Assembly (NCBI RefSeq): GCF_030463535.1
Contig: NC_132894.1
Span: 11,085,933 to 11,149,932 of the forward strand
DNA length: 64,000 nucleotides
Reading direction: 5' to 3'
DNA from: Salminus brasiliensis
Taxonomy: Eukaryota > Chordata > Actinopteri > Characiformes > Bryconidae
Shown here: positions 1 through 25,216 of the stretch, piece by piece
Layout of the letters: every line of letters starts with the position of its first letter
How positions within the stretch are numbered: the stretch's first letter is position 1
Made by a program: the position numbers and the translations under genes
Notes under the pieces: model-generated
The model's database searches: none
Told to the model about the DNA's origin: nothing
What the model saw: only the letters and a program-made list of their open reading frames with translations

Positions 1-6
1 TATACA

Positions 7-62
<56 letters not shown>
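1..62. repeat. (AT)n microsatellite at left edge
   Basis: Almost pure alternating TA with a few TATACA interruptions. It runs off the left edge of the window, so its full length is unknown. Confidence 0.95.
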
Positions 63-64
<2 letters not shown>

Positions 65-2001
65 AGTGAAATCAGTCTTGCAATGAAAGCAGTATGTTTT
101 GTGAGGAAATTAAGGCAGTTGATCAATATTTTGGTAAGGGCCGCACAATATCGACAATATACCTCATTTCAATTACTATATATTGCTGCACGTTGCACTA
201 TACTATATTAAAACCCATTGGTGAACCCTTGACATTGGACTTAACTGAGATGCCCCCTTCAGAATCCAGTTCGCTTGTGCCATGTGCTGTTAGGAAATGC
301 AATTGGTCGTATTTGTCTTATTATACTGACCTCTCTTCTTTACCAAGTGACTTACTGATATGATTGGCCATCTACGTAGAAAAGGCCCATGAGAATTGAA
401 CTAAACTTACTAAATGAAGTAGGAAATTATCCTATCATCCAAACACAATAACTGCATTGTTTGTCGATTAGACTTCAAAAGACTAATCTCTCAATACATA
501 AAAAGAATAGCAAAAACTAGAAGAGAATGTACTTTTACAGAGCACTATGAGTTCCCCTATTAGAAGAGACATGATGGCTATGTTTTCTTTAACCTTGTGT
601 TACCTTAACAAATGGTCAGGTTTCTATTCAGACACTAGTGTCTTTTGTTTGTTTGTCAATGTGTCTGCAACTCATTAACAATCCTAAGACCCACTGGTGG
701 GTCCAAACATTTATTATACACTTCTATACCTATACCTTATTATATCCTATATACCTCATTTTCTTTTTTCTTTTTACTCACTGTAGTTACTAAATAGTAA
801 GCCTTAGGGTTTAAGGGTATTTTAAGGGGTTAACCAGAGTGGCTGGGCTCCTTGCATTTCCTTATTGGTCAAAGTGGCCAAATGGTGGATTCTGAGCTTC
901 TTGTGAATCACTGTGTTTTCTGCCAATATGTAAACAAAGCATGATGCTGTCTTTATTGTTGGATGCACATTCAGAACGTAATTAACTTGTAAGTCTATAA
1001 TTTTTTTAGTATATTTCTAAACATTTTATTTCCTCCTTGCATGGCTACATCATGTGGTTTGCATATCACAACAAATGCAGCGCCTCTGCAATACATGATT
1101 AATGCAGCAAACTGTATGGTATAAATATAGAAGCAGTCCTGGTGCATGTGTGTATATATCTGAATAGGGAAGACACTGCATTGCCAGTAGAGATGGAGGA
1201 TTGCTTCACCTGAGCTATAAATAGCCCAAGCTGCTGTGAGTGCTATTTATAGCCCTCCACAGTCTACCCATGTGACCTCTACTGTAGCACCATACCGCAC
1301 TCCACGTCATCATGCTCGCATTGCCTTCATCAAAATTCCCTTTGAATGGCACATGAGCACCCCTGAGGATGCTGAGGAGAAGCAGGGCTCGTTTGGTTAA
1401 GGCCCCTCCCCGTTTCGGTGAGCCCCAGCACAGTCCAGACATACGCCTACGTGCGTCACCGCAGCAACGCCGTCCCCCCACCGCCTTATCATTGGCTCCT
1501 CACCCAGCCACTTGCTTTTCTCATGAATCAAGTTGCCTCATTCAGCACTGATTATGTAACATCCACACTTCATTTAATGGTGGGTGCCACCGCTGGACCT
1601 CCAGCGAGCACTAAAGATAGATTGTGTGGTGTGATATAGTCGATGCTAATGCAGGATAGGCATGCAAAGACAGCTAGGGGCATTGCATCCCATCCAACCT
1701 CAAATTGTACATGGTAGTTCTGAGTGTTCTGAGTATGCTGGCCTACAAACACAGCATTTTCCAACCCTCCTATTAAGGAGGAAAATGCAGCATGACAGTT
1801 TATGGAAAGAAAAAAATCAGCATACAGAATCAGAATTAACCCCTTAAAGGGATTAATGTGAATCCATACCAAAGTACTGCTTTATTCATAGCTTTTTCCC
1901 TTATCTGTGTGAAGGGTCGTAATCTAACTGTAGCTCTCTCTCTCTCTCTTTATTTCTGTCTCTTTCTCCCTCTATCTCTGTCTCTCCTTGTTCTATTTTA
2001 G
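63..2001. other. AT-rich sequence upstream of the first recognised pde4c exon
   Basis: No exon could be supported here. The stretch is presumably intron between an isoform-specific pde4c first exon (outside the window or not recognised) and the shared UCR1 exon at 2002. A slightly GC-richer patch at about 1370-1500 with several CpGs has short open frames on both strands but no convincing start plus splice donor. A (CT)n-rich tract at about 1935-1990 forms the polypyrimidine run before the acceptor at 2000-2001. Confidence 0.6.
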
Positions 2002-15494
<13,493 letters not shown>

Positions 15495-16559
15495 GAGACT
15501 GCAAACTAGGCATGTAGCATGGCCTGAAACCAGCACCGCTGTCCAAATTACGTGTCCCCAAAACAACACGCTCTGATCTGTGATGGGCTGAACGTGGCTG
15601 TGGCCAACTCCTAGTGAACAAACACGTACAACACCAGAGACAACTCCTCGTTTTACTTTCTCCTTTACAACTAGTTAGACGCTTTCGTTTTAAGCCAAAT
15701 AAGCCTTTTTAGTCCTGGTTTCTTAAGACGCATTCATGTCTAGTGCGCTCTGTAAACACCCGACTTGATCATGCTGTGACCTGAGTGACTGCTGACAGGT
15801 GTAAAGATGAACCAGCCTCTTTGTGGTCTACTGACAAAGGCAAGGAGTCCTTCTGAGAAAGAGTCTTCCTTCAAACAGTGCACAAAGTGTCTGTAGAGGA
15901 AAAGTCCATGTAATATTTGTGGTAACCTTACAGGGTCGAGGATCTTTTGCACCGTTCGGTTAGTTTAGGAACTTTAGGACGTTCGTTTATCTTGTGAATA
16001 ATTCATTTAGCACTCATTTGTATTTTTTTGAGACTTTTTAGCCACTTGGAAGTGATCTGATGAATGAGCAGTGACAGTCATACCAAATATGAGATTGAGA
16101 AAAGACAAAATTATGACACTAATAACCTCAGGATATATGAATAATAGTTTCATTTTAATGTAGCAGGGTACCCCTGTATGTTACCCGGTGTGATTTTGTT
16201 GTCGTAAAAAGGATTTTTAGCAAACGTTTTTAAAACGGAAGACTTTACATTGTAGATGTGACACATTTCATGTAAGAGCGCTTAAATATCTTGACATTGT
16301 GAAACAAGGTCCGATCATGTTAAACTAATGGAGATGGTAACTAGAGCCACTGCATAAGACAGTACAAAAGTTATGCCAGGAGAGCTGCTCGAGTTATTTA
16401 ATTTAATTTATTTATTTATTTATGTCGAGCGAAAATGTTCATGGCGTGTGAAGTAGAACGTAAATCCCACACAGACATTTTCACATTTGCTTTGGCCCAT
16501 AATCTCAGAATTGTGAGCAGTAGTAGGCAAAATTTAGTTAGCATAATGCAGAATCCTGG

Positions 16560-16895
16560 TGCTGGTAGTAGGTGTGCTCTGCAGCTCCAGGGGCCTGGGG
16601 CTGTGGGTTTCATTCTCGCTCTGGTCACTGAAGGGAGTTTGGTGTGTTTGGTCTTCTCACACCTCCTAGGAGACTCAGGTCTCCTCCTACCCCCATATTT
16701 TCTCTCAAAGTCCCAGTAAATTGCCCCTAGGTGTGAGTGTATAAGCGAATGAGGGTGTATGGTACCCAGCAGTGGACTGGCACCCTTTCTAGGGATGTTC
16801 CTGCCTTGTGCCAAATGATTCTGTGTAGGCTTCTGGCCCACTGATTCCAGACCCACCTTAATCCTGATCAGGAAAAGCAAATAAGAAGTTAACCG
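16560..16895 (+). repeat. SINE-like repeat with LINE-like 3' tail, copy 1
   Basis: A head that reads GGGCCTGGGGCTGTGGGTTT is followed by CAGTGGACTGGCACCCT, GGGATGTTCCTGCC, a degraded form of the GGGTAGGCTCCGGACC block seen in the copy at 18735-18990, and CCTGATCAGGAAAAGCA. This order is widespread in catfish and tetra genomes. The copy at 18735-18990 has the same order. Family name not assigned. Confidence 0.65.
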
Positions 16896-17569
16896 CATAT
16901 TAATTTTACTTTTGGGGTATTTAACTGTTTAACAGGTAAATTTTATTGTAATGGTAAATGTTATAAAATATGACTTTTCCTATCAAAACAATCTTTTTTT
17001 ACGGTTTAATATAGAGAGTAGTTTTTCCAGATGAGAACAGTATCTGAAACTTGTGAAAATGTGATCTACTGTCTAATTTGATTTAGGATTGGACAGTCTA
17101 GTATATTCTGTCTAGGTAAAGTCTAAAGTTGTGGGATGCTGGAGTTCAATTCTGAGTTGTTTTGATTGTTTTAGAGTTCCTTGGACTAATGAAATGGCCA
17201 GTACGGGTGCACAGATATACATGTTTCTTTGCATACAATGAATATTTTCACCAAGAACAGTGTCCTCTGATATTATTTTTGTACCTCTGATGCAGTGACT
17301 CATGCAGGACTGTAGGTGGAATTAAAAACTCCACTGTTCTCACATTTCCTCTCAGTGACCCATTAGACACCTAACCAATCTGCCAATGATAATGGGTCGT
17401 TTGTGTACAGCTGGGATAAATATCCAGGGGTACCAGTTTGTGTCATCTTCTGACCTTAAACACCACTTACACTCATGTTTGTACAGTTTGTTTTTATTGT
17501 TTTACCTAATGTCCAGTTCTGCAGTTTCTACATGATCACATAATACGTACACTGAATCAACTACACTCT

Positions 17570-17790
17570 TGAAAATGACTCAAAAGTGATTCATGTGGTT
17601 CTTCGAGCAATGCCATAGAAGAGTCACGTTTGTGAGTCTGAAGAATTTGTACCTTTTTACATCAAGGTAAGGTTCTTAGACCTTTAAACAGTTCTTCACA
17701 CACACACTACAAGAATCTCTATTACGAAAATGGTTTGTCATTTCACAACCAAAAGTGGTTCTTCTATGGCATCAATCCAAGGACCTTTTG
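17570..17790. mobile_element. Palindromic element, 'GGTTCTTTGAGCAATGCC' family, copy 1
   Basis: The left arm GGTTCTTCGAGCAATGCCAT and the right segment TTCTTCTATGGCATCAATCC are approximate inverse complements, giving a short inverted-repeat element with no frame. Copies lie at about 18178-18362 and probably 48055-48240. Confidence 0.6.
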
Positions 17791-17839
17791 TATCATGTGC
17801 AGCCTGTATGATTAGCCCAACTGGAAACCAGCTAGTTCT

Positions 17840-18150
17840 ATCCATGGGTTCTGTTCATGTTATCCTCACATATGGATGCCCACCAGGGTCCCACTAGGGT
17901 CAGTGATGGGACTACGAAGGGTTAAACATGGACCCCATCTGGGTTTTACGCTACACATGGGCCATGGGGCATAGATGGGACCCATGTGACATTGAGGTGG
18001 GTTGTAACTATGGGGCCCATTTAGGAAGCCCAACTGGGTCCCTGTAACAACATGTGTACAAACCCACTTGGAGTCCATCCCCACCTGGAACCACCTAGCC
18101 TATGTTCCACCCATGTGAGCCCCACATGAGCATGTTGTCTGGGTTCAGTG
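17840..18150. repeat. Degenerate 'GGGACCCATGTG' repeat block
   Basis: Short GGGNCCCAT / CCCATNTGGG words recur in both orientations (ATGGGACCCATGTG, GGGGCCCATTTAGG, ACCCATGTGAGCCCC). The block sits exactly between two copies of the palindromic GGTTCTT element. Confidence 0.55.
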
Positions 18151-18177
18151 CATCACTTACACTGCACACTTGAAACT

Positions 18178-18362
18178 TAAATGTGCAATGAAGGGTTCTT
18201 TGAGCAATGCCATAGAAAAACTTTTGGTTCTGTAAAAAACAGTTTGGAGAACCTCTTAAAGGGTTAAAGAAATAGATGTTAAGGTTCTGTACATAATGTT
18301 TTATTCAGTTAAAAGTAGTTCTTCAATTGCATCACTCAAAGAACCCAGTTTTAAGACTGCAC
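18178..18362. mobile_element. Palindromic element, 'GGTTCTTTGAGCAATGCC' family, copy 2
   Basis: The arms GGGTTCTTTGAGCAATGCCA and TTGCATCACTCAAAGAACCC are inverse complements with a few mismatches. Same family as 17570-17790, about 390 bp downstream of it. Confidence 0.65.
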
Positions 18363-18734
18363 TAAGTGTTGTCAGACGGTGACTCATGATTTGATCTCAC
18401 CCTTTTGTTTGTTTGTTTTTATATACAGTCTAGGACTACTCTAGGAATCCGAACCACAAATAATTACAGCGCTTTTAAAGGGCTAGAGACAAACCAGGAT
18501 GTAAGAAAAGACGGCGGACTGAATGCCTCTCTCCCTGCTGTCTGGTGATATCTCCACTTTTACTCCAGTTTAACAGTAGCTTTTTTCCATCAGGTGTTTA
18601 GTTCATTTGTTTTGGAATAAACTGCACATACACTCACACACAGCATGTACACATTAACAGTTTTTTACAGACAGACTGACTGAAAATGATAATATGGGTA
18701 GAAGTTCTGGAATTCAGTGTTTTGAGTGTGTTCA

Positions 18735-18990
18735 CAGTGATACCACAGGTACTGCATGTGTCGCATAGTTTGAGGGGCCTAATCCTCGCTTGGGTCACTG
18801 TCTGGGTTCCAGCCTTCCAAAAACACACTCGGTAGTTGAACTGGCCATGCTAAATTGCTTGTATATGTAAGTGTGTAAGTGCCCTGTCCAGGGGATATTC
18901 CAGCTTTGCACCCAATGGTTCGGGGTAGGCTCCGGACCCACACCATGACCCTGACCAGGAAAAGTGGATAAGAAGATTAATGAAATGAGT
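18735..18990 (+). repeat. SINE-like repeat with LINE-like 3' tail, copy 2
   Basis: CCTGTCCAGGGGATATTCC, GGGTAGGCTCCGGACCC, ACCATGACCCTGACCAGG and AAAGTGGATAAGAAG, ending in an AATGAAATGA tail. This is the better-preserved relative of the copy at 16560-16895. Confidence 0.7.
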
Positions 18991-20144
18991 GAAGTGTCTT
19001 TTTACTTTACATCTCATGATTTTCATCAAATGCAGAAACCTCTCCTTTTTTTTAAATACAGCAAACACTAAACGTGTTATTTAAGCCAGAGCCATGGCAA
19101 GTTCAGCACACTACTGTCGTTCACTCAGATAAGTCCTCCTTCAGCCTTAAACCTGCACAGTGGGAGAGAGCTTCAGTGCCAGGGTTCAGTTGGCACATAG
19201 GCTGGTCCGTATCTCTAGTATGTTGTTTTTCATCGTCACCTTCCTGTCTTTTTCATCTTTACTGATGTGCAAAGCGTGCTATTTATTCCCTGTGCTGATA
19301 ACGTCCAAACCAATGCCTGTTTCTGTTCCGTTCATTTGTCGAGGAAATTGTGTCTTTTGATCCAGGGAGCCCGAGTGCTCTGTCAGATAAAGGTGTTTTT
19401 GCCACTCCTGTGCGTGTCCACGTGTACCTCTTCATTTGCCACTTTTCTCAAAGCCAAAACATCCAGATTAATTCAGGTTAATTGCTCTCTAGAAACCAAT
19501 GTCAATAAAAAAAAGATTTCTTGGATAGCTGTCTGTGTGTGTGGTTTCATAAAGAGCTCAGCGAGACACCGGTTTGCACCGGTTTAAGGTTTAATTAACA
19601 GGAACTTAACTGAAATGAATGAAACTGTTTTTTTACTGGTACTAAAAGGAAAAACAAACGCTGATATGTAGAACATCAATTAAAAGATAACAAAGTCAAT
19701 ATTTAATACCAGGAATTATATTTTAGCATGAAATATTTTAGACCTCATCAGCAAGAATGCATAGCCTCCAATTTCATTTCATGGGAGAAACAGTTTTCTT
19801 GAAACAAATGATTACAGATCTAAACTATGAACACAGCTTACCATACTGAACTTTTCACTTGTTTTTACTAGTAAGAAATCTGTTTGGTCCACTATTTTTT
19901 TTTTACAAATTTCTCATTACACACATACATGTCAAATTACTTAAAATATTATCTTACTTAAATAAAAATGTAATCTTAATCCTGTTTGACTAGTGTAAAT
20001 AGCTGTTTCAAATTGAACTGAACTAATAATAATAATGTGGTATCAAAATTTCACATAGTCGTCTGTTATCTGACTATTAAGACTGAATTTGTGATATAAT
20101 AATCTGGTTTCAACAATCTAATTTCTGGTATAATATATATAGGT

Positions 20145-20483
20145 TTTAGAGCATGTCTCTGAGGATTTGGTTGCATTCAGTGACGAGCAATAGTAAGGTC
20201 AGGATGTTGGATGATCACCACTACCAAACCTCAGCTCCAACTCATCCCAAAAGTATTGGATGGAGCACCATAATTCCAGAAAACACAGTACCCCTGCCTC
20301 ACAGCTCGATGCTGGGAGGCTTTATTCTCCTCTAGCCCACTCCTGGCATTAGGCATGGTGCCAATATGTTCCTAATCTATTGGCATTACGTCTAAGCTGT
20401 GTGTTCATTTGCACATCTGCAATGAAGCTAAATGTATTCATTAAAAGGGGTGTCCACAAACATTTGGACATGTAGTGTCTCGA
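20145..20483 (-). mobile_element. Nonautonomous DNA transposon copy, 'TGAATGCATTCAGCT' family, copy 2
   Basis: Inverse orientation to copy 1. It reads GAGGATTTGGTTGCATTCAG, AGGTCAGGATGTTGGATGAT and AGTATTGGATGGAGCACC, and ends GGGGTGTCCACAAACATTTG. No coding capacity. Confidence 0.75.
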
Positions 20484-20829
20484 AAAAGTAAAGAAAACTG
20501 AGTTTGCATTACATGCAAAGTTAAAAGTGAACACTGGGTGGCGCTACATGTTTGGGTTTTACGTTTCCACTGGAAATGGTTTCCTCCAACTTCCAAGTTT
20601 TTGTAGGATAACAGTCAGGGCATGAGAGAGAGAGAGAGGAGATCAGGAGCTTGCACGACTCCACAACACACACACACACACACCTTCTACAGCCTACAAG
20701 ATTAAAGATAAACACCAAGTCACCATTCAGAAATGCACTCCTGACTCCTGCCTAAACACGATCCTTCCCAGGACTTCCTTCGCATCCATGTAAGACACGA
20801 AAACTGAGTCAACAGATGATTTTCTACGA

Positions 20830-21104
20830 CTGTTAGAAGTGATCAATTATACAGAGGCTCCAGCCAGGCCACTACATAATGCATGGCGAGCCTGCGGCGC
20901 TACCGCTGTCTCACCAGCTCACATCGCTTTAGAGAGCCGTGCCTTGCCGCGATTGGCTCGCCGACGCGCCGAGTCACGCCCTCTCGCCGCCGATGGCTCC
21001 GCCCGTTTGGCGCGTCACACGCCTGTCAAGTGACGTCGAAGGTTCTGCAGGTGCTGGAAGAGGCGCAGCGTTGGCGTAATTCACACGTTAAAACATCTCC
21101 AGCG
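20830..21104 (+). promoter_or_regulatory. CpG-rich promoter and noncoding first exon of rab3a
   Basis: A dense CpG patch in otherwise AT-rich DNA. It contains an inverted CCAAT (GCGATTGGCT, about 20949), a GC box (CTCCGCCCG, about 20997) and a CRE-like TGACGTCG at 21031-21038. A 5' splice site, CCAGCG|GTAAGG, follows at 21105. With the coding exon's acceptor directly touching the ATG at 31383, this fits a 5' UTR exon about 10 kb upstream. The start site is not determined, and the assignment to rab3a rests on orientation and spacing. Confidence 0.65.
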
Positions 21105-22149
21105 GTAAGGCAAAGCCATCATATCTCGATATTTTTAGGTGTGTTTCGTTCATTGGCATATTTGCATGCGGTGAGGGGGTCGTTGGCGGTAATAGCCGAA
21201 CCGATCCGCGACTCAAATAAGAGGATAACCTTCATTTGACATGAAGAGAAGCATCCTATTGGGTTGGACTGGGTGTCCACATCTGCACTGTACTGTTACT
21301 GCTATAGGCTCTTACTGCGTTCGGTTGGTCGTCGTCCTGTTTGCTTGTTGTTGGGTTTTTTTTTTGTTTGTTTGTTTGTGCATGTACCTCAGTGTGTGTG
21401 TGTGTGTGTGTGTGTGTTTTTTCGTAACCTGCCTGGTCCATTATCCGTGGTCACAGAATATGACTGGGAGCAGAACGAGGCAAAATTGCATTTGCCATAT
21501 GTTCACTTGCTTGCTGTTACATAAGAAGACACCAGGGTTTCTGTGTACCCTTGCTGTTATTTCCTGAATTAAATGGGAATGCAGTGATGTGTGTATCAGT
21601 AGTGTGTGTGTATGCGTGTGTGTGTGTGTGTGTGTGTGTGGTAAGGTGCCTGGCCCAGATGAAGATTACGTGGAGCGACCCCCACCGCCATCATCCGCCC
21701 TATAACAGCTCCATTTTCCAACGCACAGCAAGCGCAGCTCTCGTTTCTGCAGCGTTTCTGCCTTTGCCTGGCAGCTGCTTGGAGCTGTAGTAGCTAGCTG
21801 ATGTCTCTGTCGGGCTGCTTTAAGGCCTCAGTGATAATACAGCGCTAAAGCTTTAGATAATGTAGCAGCCTGCGGTCGCTTATTGGTAGCTCGTCCGGTT
21901 GGTTGGAGCTGGCCTGACGTTATTGACCTCTTATATGTGATAGAATACTGTGTGCTGTTGTGGATGGGGGGTAGATTTATAGAGCACTATGTAATAACAA
22001 GGCTTTCAGCATATTCCCTCCAGATAGCTGTTTTCATATATATTCCTTATCCCAAATTGTCAGCTGTCTTCATAAGATATTGCTTGTCCTGTATGTCTGC
22101 TATCCTTATGGATTTTCCTTCTACCTGGCTGAGAAAATGTATTTATGAC

Positions 22150-23420
22150 TGAGATACCCTGAGACACTCCTACTATCTGTCTGCTGCGTCTGTATTGTAA
22201 GGTCGACCACACTGGACAATAATTGCAACGTTTATAGTGCTCCAGCATCTGCCCATTGACTTCTGTTCCAAGTGTGCTAAGAGTCCAAGGGATTTTAAAA
22301 GAATATTCTTGGATGTTCCAACCTAATCTGTATTTGCTCCGTCCGTATCATAATGTCGACTACCACGGACAATAACTGCAGTGTTTTTACCTATATGTAA
22401 AAAGGACAGGCCGGACAGAAAAGCCATTGACTCACAGTATGTTTATAATGGAAGCCAATGGGCACAAGCTCCAGCATCTGCCCATTGACTTCTATTCTTC
22501 TGTTTAAAAAATTACTCCTGGCTTTTTCAACCTGCTACGTCTGCATCATACAGTCAGTTACTACTGACAATAATTTCGCAACATTTCCCTGTGCAGAAAA
22601 AGAACAGACAACCCTTCAACTCACAGTACACTTACAATAGAAGCCAATGGGGAGGTGCATTATCATCTGCCCACTGGCTTTTATTCTAAGAGAGTTTTTT
22701 TTTTTTTTGTCCCCAGTGAAATACTCCAGTGATTTCCAGACTAATCTTTATATGCCAAAGCTTCACTATAAAGCCATTTACTATAGACAATAATTTAAGT
22801 ATGTCTTATTTAGGTTAAAGTCCCAACATTCAGCTCGCAGTACACCGTACCACTTATAGTGGATGCCAGTAGTGTGCAGGTGCTACATCACTGGCTTCTT
22901 TTTGTAGAGTATTACAAGACCAGGCAAGGGTGTTTAAACCCAAAGGAATCCTGCATAGATTATTACAGTTACTGTAGTCATTCATTTAGATTTTTTATTC
23001 TGTATATATCTATATAATGTATATATAGATGTATATCTGTATATATCTATATAATGCAACTCTATGCAACACAATGGAAGCCAATGGGAGCATGTTTCAT
23101 CATCTATTTTATAATAGATAGTATTTCTAATCTCTGTCTGCTACATCGACATTAAAAAGCCAGTTGTCAGTAATTTAGAGAGTAATTTAGAGATACATCT
23201 CTACATACGCAAAATTACTTGGATTGTAGGCCAGTGGGAATGTGTTTAGTCAGTATCTGCCGATTGACTTCTATTAAAATGTGTTACATTTGAGTACATG
23301 GGGTTTTCTGTTCTTAGTGTTAGAAAACATACCAAAAATATTTTCAGTGGTAACCGACCGTACATTACAGATGCAGCAGACAGATTAGGTTGAAAAATGC
23401 CGGAGTATTCCTTTAAGGCT
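22150..23420. repeat. Degenerate tandem array, about 200-bp period, with one inverted terminal unit
   Basis: The word CTGCTGCGTCTGTATTGTAA (22181) recurs in altered form near 22333, 22531, 22751 and 23138 (spacings about 150, 198, 220 and 2 x 193). In most units it is followed by GACAATAATT-like, AATGGAAGCCAATGGG-like and CATCTGCCCATTGACTTCTA-like blocks. The last unit near 23350-23400 is inverted (GATGCAGCAGACAGATTAGG). No open frame spans it. Confidence 0.7.
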
Positions 23421-24468
23421 GTCTCAGTCTTAGTCTGAGCACCCCTGATCCAACAGAAAAGTCATTATGTTCAAGGTTCCTAGACAGAGGACATCATCCA
23501 GACATCTAAGTTGAGCACCATCACTGTCCCTATCCACATTTCCGGAATGTGAAAGAACCTGAGATGTTCATAGTACAGTCCTGTGACTCTTAGTGCTGAA
23601 AGGCTTTTGGCAAAATCCACTATGACACTAAAGGTCCTCATGCCTCTCATCCCTGAAGGAACTGTGCTTCTCTGCAGCAGCGTTTGGTCTCACCAATAAA
23701 GTCGCTGGCTCACACTGTGTGCGCCTCAAAGTGAGGTTCTATTTTTAGGGTGCTCGAGCCCTCTGTTATCTAGAGAAACGCTGAAATGTGAAGCACTCCA
23801 GGGCGCTTTGGTGTTGTGCAGAGCTTTTCAGCATACCAGCATGTAGTTCACTTGCTTTTTGAGGCGTTTTTGATTAACCGGTCGTCAAGGAGGTTATGTT
23901 AATTTGCAGTATCAATTAGAGATGACGTCAGTATGGATGGGTATCGGTATCAGGCGGATATCAGCAGAAAATGCTGGAATCAGATATCAGAGGGAAGAAA
24001 CAAACGAATCTGATCCTGTAACAGATCTAGCCTGAAATAGCACACAGTCATGTCGCTAGCTGTGTATTTCGTGTTTTGCTGAGGTGGTGGAGTGTTTGAG
24101 TAGTGTGAGCATGATAGTCCACTTTCAGATGCTCATTGCTGAAGGGTCCACGTCATGGAAAAGCTCATTTTCCTTCAGAATATGCTATTGCGTCCATATA
24201 CGGAAGCTGAAAATCTATCTATTTACATAAAGGGTATAAGAAAATACCAAATATCAGAGTATTGCGATATTATCACAATACATTGTGGGTTTTCTCTTAG
24301 ACAAAGATTAAGCTTCATTTCACACACTGTCACTGCCTTGACATTTGGACACTTATATATCCCAGAATGTATATATCCCAGAATGCATTACGCATCATGC
24401 CACTCTTCCAACTGCAAAATTGCTGTACAGCATCCGCCCGTCCTTAAATCTCAAATGGGGGACCTATG

Positions 24469-25216
24469 GCTGGGCGGTATGACCAAAAATGTGTATCACA
24501 GTACATCACGATATTTTCATATATATATATATACATATGCATTTGTTAGAAGGGGTGTCCACAGACTTTTGGACATGTAGAGTGTTTGGCCAGTAAAACT
24601 GTAAAATTGACTAATAAATGGTAAAAAACAGTAAAAGTAAAAATAATAAAAACACTAATAAATGGTCTTCTTTTTAAAATAGAATCTTATTAGGTACAGC
24701 AAGCATGTCTTTATGGGATAGCAGTGGCTTACTTTACTACTATTACACATATTTAACAACAAAGGTGTATCCATAATCAAAAGGTATTTTCAGTGTGTAA
24801 AACAAATTTTAATATTTAATAGATAAACCTGTCATTATTACATTCTCTAGAACATATCTTTTGAATGTTTATGAACTGAACTTTAGAAAGAAAACTAAAA
24901 CGTGTTTAAAATGAGTTTTTTATGGATCATCTGCTTCTCCTCTGTAATCGCAGGTTTAGCGGAAGAAGCGAGCCGGTTTACTTTCCTCTCAGGCGGACGC
25001 AACGACAGCCCAGGGGTCATTCAGGAGCGTCTGTGTTCTAGCCTACTGTCGCTAGCAGCACAATGCTAAGCATTTGAGCTGTTTGTGATCTGCCTCAATC
25101 ACACTAAACTTTGTTCTGCACATTTGTGTGGCGTATCTGTATTACAGTATGTAAGAAAGATGGACCGTAGTCAGATTTTTAAACTGTAAACCGAATGTAG
25201 GGTCATACCGCCCAGC
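24469..25216. mobile_element. Nonautonomous DNA element with perfect 16-bp terminal inverted repeats
   Basis: The left end GCTGGGCGGTATGACC (24469-24484) is the exact inverse complement of the right end GGTCATACCGCCCAGC (25201-25216), about 748 bp apart. The interior is AT-rich, lacks a transposase and contains a terminal fragment of the other transposon family (24541-24587). Related ends occur at 37318-37610 and 33300-33350. Confidence 0.75.
24541..24587 (-). mobile_element. Terminal fragment, 'TGAATGCATTCAGCT' transposon family, copy 3
   Basis: Carries only the end AGAAGGGGTGTCCACAGACT, then TTTTGGACATGTAG, matching the right end of the inverted copy at 20145-20483. It lies inside the 24469-25216 element. 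Confidence 0.65.

Larger units (their letters stand above)
15495..19000 (+). other. pde4c 3' UTR and downstream repeats
   Basis: The stop codon is TAA at 15492-15494. Overlapping ATTTA pentamers at about 16400-16424 form an AU-rich element, suggesting the 3' UTR extends at least this far. The first AATAAA I see on this strand is at 18616-18621, after two SINE-like copies and a repeat block, so the true poly(A) site is uncertain. Confidence 0.5.

Noticed and set aside
21039-21068. Possible RE1/NRSF neuronal silencer near the rab3a promoter
   Set aside because: Only the left half resembles TTCAGCACC on the minus strand; the right half does not match.
24155-24580. 141-codon frame in rab3a intron 1
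   Set aside because: Built from repeat sequence (ends of two DNA elements); no transposase motifs.
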